Shown here piece by piece: positions 1 through 12,078 of a stretch of 64,000 bases of DNA. The notes beneath the pieces are model-generated. The model did not search any database. It was not told the origin of the DNA and was given only the letters and a program-made list of their open reading frames with translations. The position numbers and the translations under genes were made by a program. The stretch is taken from positions 137,074,501-137,138,500 of the forward strand of contig NC_092588.1 in NCBI RefSeq assembly GCF_047663525.1, given 5' to 3'. This stretch comes from Anas platyrhynchos (lineage: Eukaryota > Chordata > Aves > Anseriformes > Anatidae). The first letter of the stretch is position 1. Every line of letters starts with the position of its first letter.

Positions 1-2054
1 AAAATAGGATAATTCCCTGTATAGAAATACAGCAATGGAGAAGAGCAAGGGCACAGTTATCAATAAGAAGTTTACTTGGATTATCTTTGAAATAACAAAA
101 AGCATCATTAGCTGGCTAATGTTATGAGGATGTACAAAAGCAAAAATATTATATATGGATACAAAGCTCTGTGGCTTTTTCTGAGGTAATATATGGGTAC
201 ATATATGAAAGAACAGAGAATGACTGTTATTTGTTTCTTTGCCTGTATTTCTGTTTTCCCCTGGCACTTTGAGAGTGCCCAGAACATGGGCACAGAGCAG
301 ACCCTGCTGCCATCAGCTCCTTAATGAGACCCCGGGATCAGCCTCCTGGCTGAGCTCTCAGACACCAGACTAGCATTGTGTCCTTTAGAATGTACTTCTT
401 CACCACATCTTTCACACTGATGTAGGGCAATAAAACACCTTTTTCTATAGCAAATTAATATCTTCTCTCATTGTAGCTACCACTGTCATGGACTCTGTGA
501 GGCCATTTTCCTTGTTTTAGCTTTACCTACCAAGTTGTCATCAGAGGCTGCATTTTGTTCAAATAAACACAGCAAACCCAAAATTTATCTGTGTACTATG
601 TACTCATAACCTAGTGCCAAGATTAACCTCCAGAAGTCCACTGCAAAGCCCATAGCCCTTTCAGTTCAACAGCAGCCAGCTGGCACAAACTCATGTTCAA
701 GAAGGTTAAAAATTAATTATAATAATAATGGAGAAAATTGATTCAATTCCCTTATTTGTTAAAAGAATGCACAATCCAGACAGCCTGCAATTTAAAAGCA
801 GTATTCCCTTGTCTTACATGTCATTTTCAGATGTAGCAGATGCACTAATTAATATCTACTTTACAATATACTTTATTTGTTAAGCATATCATTCATGACC
901 ATTTATTTCTGGTATATAATGTGTACTATCATAACAACTATAGACATCCCCATAATAAGTAGTTCTTAATAAGAAAAGAAGGAAACTCTGCTTACTTTAT
1001 TCAAGCAAACTGTCTCTCTTGTTAAAAATTGTATTAAGCAAATTAGGCCACCAGCATTAAAGGCAGCTTTAGCTCTCTTCAGCTTTTTATAGATTAATAT
1101 TCACTGCCTTGTACAAGTCCCTTCATATTGTAGATAGTGCTCCAAGAAACTGCATTTCAAAAGGGAAAATGAAAAAAAAATGTTCCTTATATTAATTTTT
1201 CTTTTCATCTCTCTCTTTTTCCTGGAAAGATGAGTTCAGTGTTCATTAGCAAATGAGATGTTCATATTACTATACAACAGAAACACTTATAACAATATAT
1301 TTATAACACTTATAACAATATAGTTATTAGTATAAAAATATATTTATTTCTGCTGATTAATATTCAAAATATATTACCCAAAATATCCATTTTAGCTTTG
1401 TTTATTTTTTCAGTCTTTGGATAGGAAAATGGACTGCATAGTTCATTTAGCAATAACAATGATTTCTTGAGAGCAAAGAAGCTTTCAACTGGACAACCAT
1501 GTTTTACAAAGTTTTATTTTTCATTTTAGATAGGAGCCTACTTTATTAAAAGGAAATTTTGAAATAGGAAAGTTGAGTCTCATTAGGTCCTCGGCTGGAA
1601 TATTTATTAATATTACATATACAACTCTTTTTCTTCTTTTTTGAAATATAGATTATCCACAAAAAGCAATTGTACAGCTTTTCTCCCGTTAAGAGCCTCA
1701 TGACAGTAATAAAGCCCTCAGAGGACTATTTTTAAATGTGTCAAAGAACTTTTCATTTGTGTGCATGAGTCAGAGCATACACATGTGCAAGGTGCATTCA
1801 TGTGGGTCCCTTTGAGGACCTATTTTCATGCAGGGTGTGTTGCTTGATGAAGTCATACAGAGAGCAGCCAGGTAGGTGGACTTGTATCTCCAGGAGAGTT
1901 GGAGCTAGCGCCTTGCTGTACTGCCACAGGACCTGCAGGAGCCTCAGAGGCCACGAGCATGCAGATTCTCCTGCCTGAACTGATGCCTGCCCTTACTGAC
2001 CAGAGCAAAACTCCCTGTGCAGCTCTCTCAATCCCAGGGCTTCTGCAGCTTAGT
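1..2054. other. AT-rich upstream flank of STEAP4, no gene seen
   Basis: I see no coding exon, RNA gene or recognisable mobile element here. The open frames are short and carry no family signature. A non-coding first exon of STEAP4 could lie in this region or outside the window, but a spliced 5' UTR exon cannot be identified from sequence alone. Confidence 0.5.
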
Positions 2055-3180
2055 GTCACAGAATCACAGAATCACAGAATTTCTAGGTTGGAAGAGACCT
2101 CAAGATCATCGAGTCCAACCTCTAACCTAACACTAACAGTCCCCACTAAACCATATCCCTAAGCTCTACATCTAAACGTCTTTTGAAGACTTCCAGGGAT
2201 GGTGACTCCACCACCTCCCTGGGCAGCCCGTTCCAGTGCCTAACAACCCTTTCAGTAAAGAAATTCTTCCTAACATCTAACCTAAAACTCCCCTGGCGTA
2301 ACTTTAGCCCATTCCCCCTCATCCTGTCACCAGGCACATGGGAGAACAGGCCAACCCCCACCTCTCTACAGCCTCCTTTAATGTACTTATACAGAGCAAT
2401 AAGGTCACCCCTGAGCCTCCTCTTCTCTAGGCTGAACAAGCCCAGCTCCTTCAGCCGCTCCTCATAGGACTTGCTCTCCAGGCCCCTCACCAGCTTCGTC
2501 GCCCTTCTTTGGACCCGCTCAAGCACCTCGATGTCCTTCTTGTAGCGAGGGGCCCAAAACTGAACACAGTACTCGAGGTGCGGCCTCACCAGAGCCGAGT
2601 ACAGGGGGACGATCACCTCCCTAGCCCTGCTGGTCACAGTGTTTCTGATACAAGCCAGGATGCCGTTGGCCTTCTTGGCCACCTGAGCACACTGCTGGCT
2701 CATATTCAGCCGACTGTCCACCATCACTCCCAGGTCCTTCTCTGCCTGGCAGCTCTCCAACCATTCCTCTCCCAGCCTGTAGTTCTGCTTGGGGTTATTG
2801 CGCCCCAGGTGCAGGACCCGGCACTTGGCCTTGTTGAACTTCATACAGTTGACCTCAGTCCATCGGTGCAGCCTATCCAGATCCTCCTGCAGAGCCTTCC
2901 TACCCTCGAGCAGATCGACACACGCACCTAGCTTGGTGTCATCTGCAAACTTACTGAGGGTGCACTCAGTGCCCTCATCCAGATCATTGATGAAGATGTT
3001 AAAGAGGACCGGCCCCAGCACCGAGCCCTGGGGGACGCCACTAGTGACTGGCCTCCAACTGGACTTGGCTCCATTTACCACAACTCTTTGGGCCCGGCTA
3101 TCCAGCCAGTTTCTAACCCAACGAAGCGTGCGCCAGTCCAAGCCAAGAGCAGCCAGTTTCTTGAGGAGAAAACAGTGTCA
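2055..3180 (-). mobile_element. CR1 LINE, 5'-truncated, reverse transcriptase C-terminal part still open
   Basis: This is the 3' part of a CR1 non-LTR retrotransposon on the - strand. The 3' end at 2055-2085 carries the tandem ATTCTGTG-type terminal repeats typical of CR1. A 331-codon frame (3141-2146) has no stop or frameshift. It reads the RT palm segments [10 protein letters not shown] and [11 protein letters not shown] (the catalytic FADD is at 2949-2938), then the CR1 thumb and C-terminal blocks with the [27 protein letters not shown] and [13 protein letters not shown] stretches. Homology to CR1 continues to about 3180 (a [13 protein letters not shown] stretch), where the copy is truncated. 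The 5' UTR, ORF1 and endonuclease are missing, so it cannot move on its own. The open frame suggests a fairly recent insertion. Confidence 0.95.
2146..3141 (-). pseudogene. CR1 ORF2 fragment (reverse transcriptase C-terminal half)
   Basis: This open frame inside the truncated CR1 covers RT from just before the GVPQGS motif to the ORF2 stop. Both aspartates of FADD are present. The N-terminal endonuclease and the RT fingers with the first catalytic aspartate are absent, so no active enzyme can result. I call it a truncated transposon gene, not a host gene. Confidence 0.85.
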
Positions 3181-4670
3181 GAGTGTCAGAACAGTGCTGA
3201 GCAGGCACGGATGCCAGCTGGGGGCTAGAAAGCTAATATAAGCCCAGGTCTTCAGATATGGTTCTCAGATTTTCTCTATCTTGCTACTGGAGCACATACC
3301 CTACTGCGCAGGCCCAAAAGGCTTCTCCCACCCACAGCCCTCAGCTGTAGGTCACAGCAGAGAAGCGGGAAGTTCATGTGGTTTATGTTTTTTTCTTCAC
3401 CCAGCAAGTGCAAGTTTGGGGTGAAACTGTTTAAATTCATGCAATATTTTTGAAAAGCAAAAACTTCTCTGGCTAGAAAACATATATATATATATAAGAA
3501 ACCAAAGAGTATCTTCTCCATATTTTTAAATGGCAGTTTCATTCTGACCAGCTGTTCACAGCAGAATGTGAGCAAAGGGTTAATAAACAGTGGTAGTAAA
3601 GTAATCATTTGGGGTCAAACTAACCATTTCATGCAATTCCATTCTGCAAATTGGAAAATTACTCCCACAGCTTTAATTAAGACACTTACCGGAGATGCTG
3701 TGAAAGACTTGAATCAGGGCTCCTGCAAATGACATGGCTACTGTAAGGACTGAATTAGCAGCTGTTTGGAGAGCAGGATCTCTCAAGATCTCCTGTTGGA
3801 GATCTTCCTTAGGGCTTCAGATTTTCTGTCCTTGGGTCACCTTTTGAAAATCGAGGACAACAGCATGTGGATCTGCTGCAAGACCTTTGGATCAGCCCCT
3901 TTTATTCTGTATTTGTATCATGGGTCTCCCTCTGTAAAGTATAGAGTGTATATACTGCTATGGCATGGATAATACATTAAAGACTTTGAAGCTTCCAGGT
4001 ACTATGATAAAGGAGGGTAGATAAAAACCTCAAAGAGAATTTTATTATGAGTACTGTATAAATATCAAAAATAAATATTCAACATGAAATACTCCAATTC
4101 CACTGTCCAAATGCTTCACAGGACATTCTTCAGGAAATTGAAGAACAATAATAAAACAAACTGGCACTGACTAGTCATATTAAGGAAATATTGCAGACAA
4201 CAGATAGGTTTTGTAGATAGCTTGTAGATCATTTCTTCAAGTATTTTACGAAAAGACCTTCCAGGTTCCAATCTGGTTAGAACCACACTTCTCTGTAATG
4301 TTTTTCTATAGCATAAGTAAGCAGAAATGGTCTTGAGATGTGTGCAACTCTTGCTTGCAGTGCTCTTATACCCTTTCCTCCTCGTTTCCTTTTGAGAGAG
4401 GAAAGCTGCAAAGGTTCATCGGAATGTTAGAATCTGTAAGATGGATGGAAAGGAGGGTGCTGTAAGAGATGGAGAGCTGAATATCCAGAACTTGTTTTTA
4501 AAAAACTGTACAGAAGTGTGTGCATCCAAATGAGTGTGCAGTAAGCATATTAATAAACAAGAAACTCTCAGATATTTATTATGTACAACCAGAACAAATG
4601 TTAAACTTTCATTCTCAAGAGATTGATGTTTTGCTTAGCTTGTTCCTATTTTTTTAATTTTTTTTAATAG
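3181..4670. other. STEAP4 5' flank or intron, no gene seen
   Basis: The stretch is AT-rich and includes a short (AT)n tract at 3482-3496. It ends in a pyrimidine-rich run and an AG at 4669-4670 that forms the acceptor before the STEAP4 start codon, so at least the last part is probably intron 1 of STEAP4. Confidence 0.5.
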
Positions 4671-5126
4671 ATGAATAAAAATTCTTCCAACATAATGGCT
4701 TTGGCTCCTAACACATCCAACAAAAGAGAGACAGTGTGCATATTTGGAACTGGAGATTTTGGAAGAGCTCTGGGGCAGAAAATGATTCAGTCTGGCTACC
4801 CTGTTGTGTTTGGAAGCCGAAGCCCACAGACATCCAACCTGATTCCCAAAGAAGCAGAGGTGCTGAGCCACACTGAGGCAGCACAGAAAGCTGCCATCAT
4901 CATCATAGCGATCCAGAGGCAACACTATGACTTCCTTACACCATTAGCAGAAATACTCCGTGGGAAAGTGCTGGTGGACGTAAGCAACAACTTAAAAATA
5001 AACCAGTATCCTGAATCCAATGCAGAGTACCTCGCCCAGCTGGTACCTGGCGCTAAGGTTGTGAAAGCCTTTAACACTGTGTCTGCCTGGGCTTTGCAGT
5101 CAGGCACACTGGATGCAAGCCGGCAG
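4671..5126 (+). CDS. STEAP4: STEAP4 coding exon 1 (NADPH-binding domain)
   Basis: This exon holds residues 1-152, most of the F420H2:NADP+ oxidoreductase-like Rossmann domain. The start at 4671 gives the same spacing to the [12 protein letters not shown] block as the human protein, and the next ATG is eight codons in. The ATG directly follows an AG (4669-4670) preceded by a T-rich tract, so the exon may begin exactly at the start codon or at an earlier AG near 4640. The donor GTAAGA is at 5127. Without splicing the frame would run into the intron and stop at 5189. Confidence 0.95.
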
Positions 5127-8100
5127 GTAAGACTGAACCACAGGAGCTTCCTATTTCATAGAGCTATGATATATCATACAGGCTTTTAACAGTTAGACAA
5201 AACACACACATGGGACGTGAATCAGACAAGGCTGGGATGGAATTTTCACTGTAATTGCCCATCTCAAATTAAATGTGTGCTGAAATTTACTTTGGGACAC
5301 TAATATGACATGACAAGGAATATTGATAGCTCACCTCAGAAAGCAGGAAGGTGTTAGGAGACATTACAGGAGCAAGGAAAGAAAGAAAGCTGAGCCATAA
5401 AGACAGAGAGACAGCAAATCAGAAGGAAATGAGGGCTGCATCGTTGTTCAACTGGAATGTGAAGTTGAACAGAAAGGAGATTGGAGGAACATACCAATGC
5501 AAGAATAAAATGAAGGGAGAAAATAAAAGGGATGTGAGGGGTATGATGGGGCAATAGAATGATTATGAGCAATGGGAGAAATAAGCTGGAAGGTGAAGAA
5601 ATTAATAAAGTTTTTTAAGTCGGACTCCATCACCATGGAAGTCTCACAACAGCACATACAAACCATGTGAACTCTTTCCTTAATCACAGGCAATCTGATC
5701 ATAGGAAGCAACATAGCAACCTTCCAGAAAAAAATAAATAAATAAATAAATCATTTATTATCGCCTTGTTCTTTGCCACTCCAATGGACAGTACCTTTGC
5801 ATGATGCAACTACTCAAAGCATTGCTAGCTTTTTTTTTTTGCTGACAGAAATGGTTTTGGCTACACTAAATACTAAGGACATCCAAATCTAAACTGTAAA
5901 AGCCTTCATCATAGTAAGAAAAATGAGAGCAGAAATTACCCCCTTTTTCTCAGTTTCAAAACAAGTCTTCTCGTGAGACCCCACCCATAGTAATGCATTC
6001 AGCTCTGGGGTCTCCAGCACGAGAAGGACAAGGACCTCTTAAAACAAGTCGAGAGGAGGGCCACAAAGATGATTAGAGGCCTGGAGAAGAGAAGGCTCGA
6101 GGGAGACCTTATAGCAGCCTTCCAGTACCTAAAGGAGGCCTACAGGAAAGCTGGGGAGGGACTGTTTGTCAAGGGGTGTAATGATAGGACAAGGAGTAAT
6201 GGGTTTAAAGTAAAAAAAAGGTAAATTTAGATTAGACAGGAGGAAATTATTCACTCAGGGGGTGGCGAGGCATTGGCACAGGCTGCCCAGAGAAGCTGTG
6301 GATGCCCCATCCCTGGAGGTGTTCGAGGCCAGGCTGGATGGGGCTTTGAGCAACCTGGTCTGGTGAGAGGTGTCCCTGCCCATGACAGGGGTTGGAACTG
6401 GGTGATCATTAAGGTCCCTTCCAACCCAAATTATTCTGTTATTCTATGATTCTGAGTATTATTTTGTACACTCATAGAACAGTTTTTTCCCTCTTTTAGT
6501 AGACATGAGAAGAAATATTATTTACTTTTATGACAGAGCAACTATATTTGAAAGATCCCTGTACCCAGTTCCCTGGAGTCCTTATGGACCATTGTAGTGG
6601 CAGTGTTGCTCCTATTTACTATTACAAAATATGTGCTTACAAACTGCATGTCTTCAGAAGAGTGGTGAAATTCAAGTGCTCTAGGCAAAGATTTGTACTG
6701 TGTGATACTCTGTTCTTTCCACATACAAAATTTTGCCTCTTGAAATGATATCCTTCCCCAAAGGAAAGATACTTACTCTTAGTTCTTGGGCCTCTTGGTC
6801 AAGAAATTACCTATAGGACATTTTTTACTTATATAAAATAAGACTGGCATTGAAGCCAGTGAGTAGCCTAGGAAGCTTATGCTCACTATCCATATCCAAT
6901 CAGGACAGCAGTAGAAAATGTTACAAAATTCTGGCAAAATAAAACTTCTGTTTGTTTTTGGCTGCAGGTGTTTGTCTGTGGAGATGACATGGAAGCCAAA
7001 CAAATGGTGATGGATATTGTTCGTGCACTGGGTCTCACACCATTAGATCAGGGATCACTCTTGGCTGCTCAGGAAATTGAAAATTACCCTCTGCAGCTGT
7101 TTCCAATGTGGAAATTTCCCATCTTTTTGTCCCTTGGCCTAACTGCATTTTTCTTCTTCTACTGTTTGATTCGTGATGTAATTTACTCCTATGTTTATGA
7201 AAACAAAGATTATTCATTTTTTATTGCAATTTCCATTCCAAATCGGATCTGCCCTGTGGTGGCACTCATCCTTCTTGCCTTGGTTTATCTTCCTGGTGTA
7301 CTTGCTGCAATCATTCAGTTGTACAGAGGTACCAAATACAGCCGTTTCCCAGACTGGCTGGACAAATGGATGCTATGTAGGAAACAACTTGGACTAGTAG
7401 CCTTGGCATTTGCTTTTCTGCACGTTTTTTACACTCTCATCATCCCAATTCGCTACTATGTACGTTGGAGAACTGAGGATGGAATTATCTCCAAGGTAAG
7501 TTTTGTTCCTTGTTATGTCTTTTCCTCCAGCTCTTTTACAAGTACTACCCAGCATGTTGAGCTTCACAAGTACATGTGAACAGTCTAATATTCTTTACAT
7601 TGGGGTTATTTTCCTAGTTTCTGTGTTCCTTTTAACCACTGATAAATCCAAAGGTTGTTGATATTATATTGAGTTGAGGAATTTCTGGCCTCAGTCTAGC
7701 CTAAGTAGTTTAAATACTCGTAAAATAATCAGGAACAAATGAAGAGTAAATTAAGAGTAATTTAAAGAAACATATTTCCATATTTCTCCATATAACTTTA
7801 AGAATAGCACATATTTTGACTTTCTGACCTTATTTAACAACAAATATTCACAAACTTGTTCTCAACAGTACATCTATAGCAGATAATACAAGTACCACAA
7901 TTACAGAGATAAAACTGTCATAATGCCTCTTTTCCTTTTGAGTAGCCATTCAAAGTAAATCTCCAATCATTTTCGGATAGCTAATGTATCACATTTATCA
8001 CATAGTTAAAGCATATTTTTTTTGCTGCATATTGATCCTAAAAACAGTATCACTAATGTATATATGGTCTTCCTTTTTTCAGGCACTGAGCAATAAAACA

Positions 8101-9536
8101 GATCCATTTAACAACACTAATGGATGGCTTAGTGACTCTTATTTGGCTTTGGGGATTTTAGGATTCTTTTTTTTTGTTCTTCTGGGAATAACTTCCTTGC
8201 CTTCAGTAAGCAACAGTGTCAACTGGCGAGAATTTCGATTTGTCCAGGTAAGAGCAAGACTTTTCTTAAAAATACTACTTTTTTCTCAGATGGAACACTC
8301 CCTGTTTCCGTATAAACTATGACTAGAGAAAGGTTTACTATAGACTTAGGGCTTTCCTCCACTAGTATCTCCAAATGTGATGTGTGTATTATTTACCACT
8401 GCATGATTAAAATAAATAAATAAATAAATAAAAATAAAAGAATCTACATTGCTATACATCTAACCTGTGAAAGAAAACAGCTTCTCTTGGGCTGCTTATG
8501 GAACAGACAGGATTATTACACTAACAATAGAAAATTGGGAAGACTTGAGCTCCTAAATGACAGATGGAAAGTTGGCATTGTGGAATTATCAACTGCTAAA
8601 TTACACCAAATCATAAAATATTTTAGCCATTTATTGGTCTAATTTTGTTAATTCACAAGATAACTCAACATGAATCTGGACAATGACTTTATCACTCTGA
8701 CTCTCTCAATGGGAAACATCTGAAGAAAATCTGCAGCTTCTGCAGGTTCTAAAATTTGCTGCCCTTGGTAACACCACCATTTTGGCCCCTGATGAGAAGG
8801 CATCTTGGTGCAGGCTGCAGTGCCTCTTCAGGAGCCAGTCTGGCAGGGGAAGGTAGAAAATTGGAAATTACAATCAGTGAATGTTTTATTCAGGCCAAAA
8901 ACTTGCACAGTATAGTTCTGGGTAGATTAGCACTAGAGCATATAAAAGGCTTGGATCTCTCGACTGACTTCCAGCCTTTTCTCTGCATTTTAACAAATAT
9001 GACAACCACTAGGCAGTGCATGTGAACTAGCAAAAATTATCAGGGTTGTTAATGGGGAAAAAAAATGTTTCACTTAGATCCATTTGAATGATTCTTTATT
9101 AAAACGTAATTAAGAGCTTTTATGATAGATAAAGCTATCAGTAGTCATCAGTGAATACTAAACTCGGAGTATTCCATGTAGCTTGCTGTGTACTGTAAAT
9201 TGTATTTGTTCTGGTTTAATTTACTATTTTAACCTCTACTTCTTTCTTTTCTTTGTTCTTCCCTAGTCCAAACTGGGATATCTGACATTGATTTTATGCA
9301 CTGCACACACACTGGTTTATGGTGGAAACCGGTTCCTGAGTCCATCATCATACAGATGGTATCTTCCAAACGCCTATATGCTCTCCCTCATCATTCCGTG
9401 TATTGTACTCATTCTCAAATTTGTGCTTATATTTCCCTGTCTAGACAGACAACTCACACAAATTCGGCAGGGCTGGGAGAGGAATCCCCAGTACTCAGAA
9501 CAGTCACACTACATTATCAACAAGTCTGCTGTATAA
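4671..9536 (+). CDS. STEAP4: STEAP4 metalloreductase (whole coding span, four exons)
   Basis: STEAP4 (STAMP2) is a six-transmembrane metalloreductase. It takes electrons from cytosolic NADPH through FAD and one heme to reduce Fe(III) or Cu(II) outside the cell or in endosomes. Coding exons are 4671-5126, 6968-7495, 8083-8247 and 9267-9536, all joined in phase 0, giving 472 residues. The N-terminal Rossmann domain (about 20-195) has the GTGDFG dinucleotide loop at 26-31 and GSR at 48-50. Six hydrophobic segments follow at about 203-223, 249-271, 292-313, 347-367, 386-404 and 420-442. The heme-ligand histidines fall at 304 (AFLHVFY) and 397 (CTAHTLVYG), the same numbers as I recall for human STEAP4. 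The paralogues STEAP1-3 are less likely, because the N-terminus matches STEAP4 and SRI is the neighbour. The C-terminus is about 13 residues longer than the human one. Confidence 0.96.
5127..6967 (+). other. STEAP4 intron with one CR1 fossil
   Basis: The intron is bounded by GTAAGA and by TTTTTGGCTGCAG. It contains an (AAAT)n run at about 5728-5751, a T10 run near 5830 and a CR1 fragment at about 5998-6455. Nothing else is recognisable. Confidence 0.85.
5998..6455 (+). mobile_element. CR1 LINE 3' fragment (old)
   Basis: The nucleotide sequence follows the C-terminal CR1 ORF2 and 3' UTR: a CTCGAGGGAGACCTTATAGC block, a later GGCACAGGCTGCCCAGAGAA block, a CCCTTCCAACCCAAA block, and the terminal ATTCTATGATTCT repeats at about 6437-6453. 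The frame is broken, so the copy is older than the one at 2055. It lies in the same orientation as STEAP4, within its intron. Confidence 0.92.
6968..7495 (+). CDS. STEAP4: STEAP4 coding exon 2 (end of Rossmann domain, TM1-TM3)
   Basis: This exon holds residues 153-328 in 528 bases, phase 0 at both ends (acceptor GCTGCAG at 6961-6967, donor GTAAGT at 7496). It carries the linker with QLFPMW, three membrane segments, the [10 protein letters not shown] and [14 protein letters not shown] stretches and the first heme histidine H304 in TM3. FAD and heme contacts of the family lie mainly in this exon. Confidence 0.95.
8083..8247 (+). CDS. STEAP4: STEAP4 coding exon 3 (outer loop and TM4)
   Basis: This exon holds residues 329-383 in 165 bases, phase 0. 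It has two N-x-T sequons at 332 and 338 in the loop between TM3 and TM4, then TM4 ([18 protein letters not shown]) and the NWREFRFVQ segment. The acceptor is CTTTTTTCAG and the donor GTAAGA. Confidence 0.95.
9267..9536 (+). CDS. STEAP4: STEAP4 last coding exon (TM5, TM6, C-terminus)
   Basis: This exon holds residues 384-472 and the stop TAA at 9534-9536. The second heme ligand H397 lies in CTAHTLVYG. The family block RQGWERN is followed by an extra tail ([16 protein letters not shown]), whereas the human protein, as I recall it, ends a few residues after WERN. The acceptor is TTCTTCCCTAG. Confidence 0.94.
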   Translation, partial: SKLGYLTLILCTAHTLVYGGNRFLSPSSYRWYLPNAYMLSLIIPCIVLILKFVLIFPCLDRQLTQIRQGWERNPQYSEQSHYIINKSAV

Positions 9537-10540
9537 TTAGCCTAAGCTTTATTGTTAAGAAGAAACAAACAAACAAAAGATTATGATGGCATATCAAAAT
9601 GAAGTTCTGATTCTCCTTTGTCTGGAGAGTGAGAGAAAAAGTGGGAAGCTTAGGCAGGCCCTAAGTAAAATAAACTCATCCTAGTGGCAAGCTTAAAATC
9701 CAAATCAAACAAGAGGTCATTGAGGTCCTGCACTCCAGGCATTCTTTCATGCATAGGCCCTTTCTTTTGCTCAGTGTATTCCCCTTTTCCTATTCACCTT
9801 CCATTCTTAATGAGTATGAGAGAAGTAACTGGTGCTTAGTGTCCCTCTGTCACTCCAAATCTCCTCTGGGGCTGGCCAGAACCAGAGCAACCTCCTGTGT
9901 CAGCTGGTGTCTGCTCCTCTTTGCTGTTCTGCCCCTGGGAAGAACATCTCCATGTTCTTACACAGACACAGGCACGCACACCTATGCACATGAGCACCCA
10001 CCCTGCTTCCACCTCCAGAAGCCAACAGCCTGTAGAACAGACACAGGACAGATGCTGGATGAGGAAGGGCTGTCATCTTCCCAGCATTAGTTTATCCTCC
10101 TTTTATGTCTGACCTGAAAGAGACCTATATTCATGCCTTAGAGATAGCTGAGTAAGATTTGCTTGGTTTGTGTACAGGAATTCTAGTGTTCAAAGTGTAT
10201 CTGCCAAGGATTACTGAATCGTTGCTGTACTGCAGAAACTCAGGTGGGAAAGGGATGGAGGAGAGACCAAAATGCCGGGAAGATGTGAGATGTGCTCACA
10301 AGCCTAAGCCTCTCTGCAAGTACAGTGATTTTTTGTGTAAGCAGTGAGTTATAAGGAAAGGAACTGAAGCAAAATCCTATTTTATCAGGGGTTTTGTATT
10401 ACACGTCATGATTATATCTCATGATGATAAGGTTGTCAATTTTTCTAAAAATAAATTCTGTATGCAATATTATAGATATTTGATAAAAATACTTGCATTT
10501 TAACCATAATAAAGGAAATTATTTACAGTTATGTATTCTG
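9537..10540 (+). other. STEAP4: STEAP4 3' UTR (probable)
   Basis: This is non-coding sequence after the STEAP4 stop. Two AATAAA hexamers occur at 10450-10455 and 10508-10513. The second is followed within about 30 bases by T/GT-rich sequence that suits cleavage. The extent is inferred and a longer 3' UTR cannot be excluded. Confidence 0.6.
10508..10513 (+). terminator. STEAP4: candidate poly(A) signal of STEAP4
   Basis: An AATAAA hexamer with a downstream TATGTATTCTGTTTTTAT tract lies about 1 kb after the stop codon. It is the best-placed signal I see, with an alternative at 10450-10455. Confidence 0.5.
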
Positions 10541-10990
10541 TTTTTATTTCTGGAACCTCTTTTGCTATGATTCAGTTGCTGGTATGTATATTTGCATAGT
10601 GGTGTTGGAAGGCAGGAAATTTCGGACAGCTGCCAGGGCTCACCTTCCACCATCTTTGCTTGCTCCTTGGATGTTCACATAAATAGATATTTGCTTAGGC
10701 ATCAAAGTGGACTGAGGATATTGTGGAAAAACAGGATACATCTGGGATGGTGACCTCATTGGTAAATTGGAAACAGAAAATCTGACAGCCTTCTTCACGT
10801 TGGAGAGTAAGGAAAAGCTTGTTTCTATAGGGCAAGAATTGCTTACTGTCCTTTCTCTCTCTGTTTTTCCCATCCCAATCCATTCAGAGGATAAATACTC
10901 ACAAATATGAAGGTATGAGCATGCTAAGTGGTATATTGGCTAGCATGTCAGTATAGCTAACTATCAAACAAGCACTATCAAGAAAATTAG

Positions 10991-11022
10991 AAAAAAAAAA
11001 AAATATATATATATATATATAT
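10991..11022. repeat. A-run followed by (AT)n microsatellite
   Basis: About 13 A residues run into roughly ten AT dinucleotides. Confidence 0.9.
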
Positions 11023-12058
11023 GAATGATACTTCTCAAACAATTTCTCAACAATGAAACCTTTCTTAATCCTGGACCTACACCCTTATTCAGCTCATCCT
11101 CTGGCCCAGAAAGAACATGTCCTTAGTCCCTGAAACAATGGTAAAGGAATCTCTTGTATCAGCAGTTGATGAGCCAGGTTTCTGATAAATAATTCTGGCA
11201 CCAAGTGCTCTTATGAAGAAACGCTTGTGCATGCTTCATACTCTGCATGACAAAAGACAATACATGTATGTTCATGTATGTCTGAATCATTACAGAAGCT
11301 TTCCTAGACCCGTCAAATGATGGAGAAGTACTCCATTTCAAGCACCCTTCGAAGATTTTCCACATTAATCTTAGGGAACTGCTTACTGCAGAAGAGATCA
11401 TGTATGATTTCTAAGGGCCTGATGAGGTTGTGGAGATGCCTGTAACACCTGTTTACAGCTCTCTGAAAATGAGGAGACAAGCAGAGAGAGAAAAAATTTT
11501 AAAAGACAGAAAAAGAGAAAGAGAGTGTATTTGTGTGTAGGTAGAAGAGAAGGGGTCAAGGGAAGAGAAAATAAGTAGTAGCCTGAATGAATATGTAGAC
11601 TTGCCATCGTGGAGCCATATTCTGCTCTCTGTTACAGAATTATTCCAGATTTGTGTTATGAAGAACAGTAACAGTTCCAAGACACACAGTTTGCTTTTAT
11701 GATTACTTGTTAGAGGATTTACAATCAGTGTTTCTGCCTATGCAGATACAGACCTAAAAAATGCCCGTTTCTCTCTCACATAGCTGAACCTGTGGGCTGG
11801 AGTTTAAATTGCAACAGCCATGGCGAGTAACACCCATTTGAAAGCCATGGTTCATGAAATACAAATGCTGCCAAGGCTTTGCCTCCTTTTCCATGAGAGA
11901 GCGTGGTCCTTTGTATTTCTGAGTGTCCTGTGTAAAGAGGAGAGCCCAAGTCAGGTCTGCTTTACCCTCACTGACAATCAGGGCAAGGTAACCATGGCTG
12001 GCCTGAACACCACCCGTATGTTCACTCCCTGCTAAGTCAGTCTCAGGTGGGCAGGTGG

Positions 12059-12078
12059 GCATGAGCTGCAGCTCATGC
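12059..12078. repeat. 20-bp perfect palindrome
   Basis: The sequence GCATGAGCTGCAGCTCATGC equals its own reverse complement with no spacer. No gene is next to it. Confidence 0.9.

Noticed and set aside
2509..3241. Two + strand frames of 140 and 150 codons
   Set aside because: They are antisense shadows of the CR1 reverse transcriptase.
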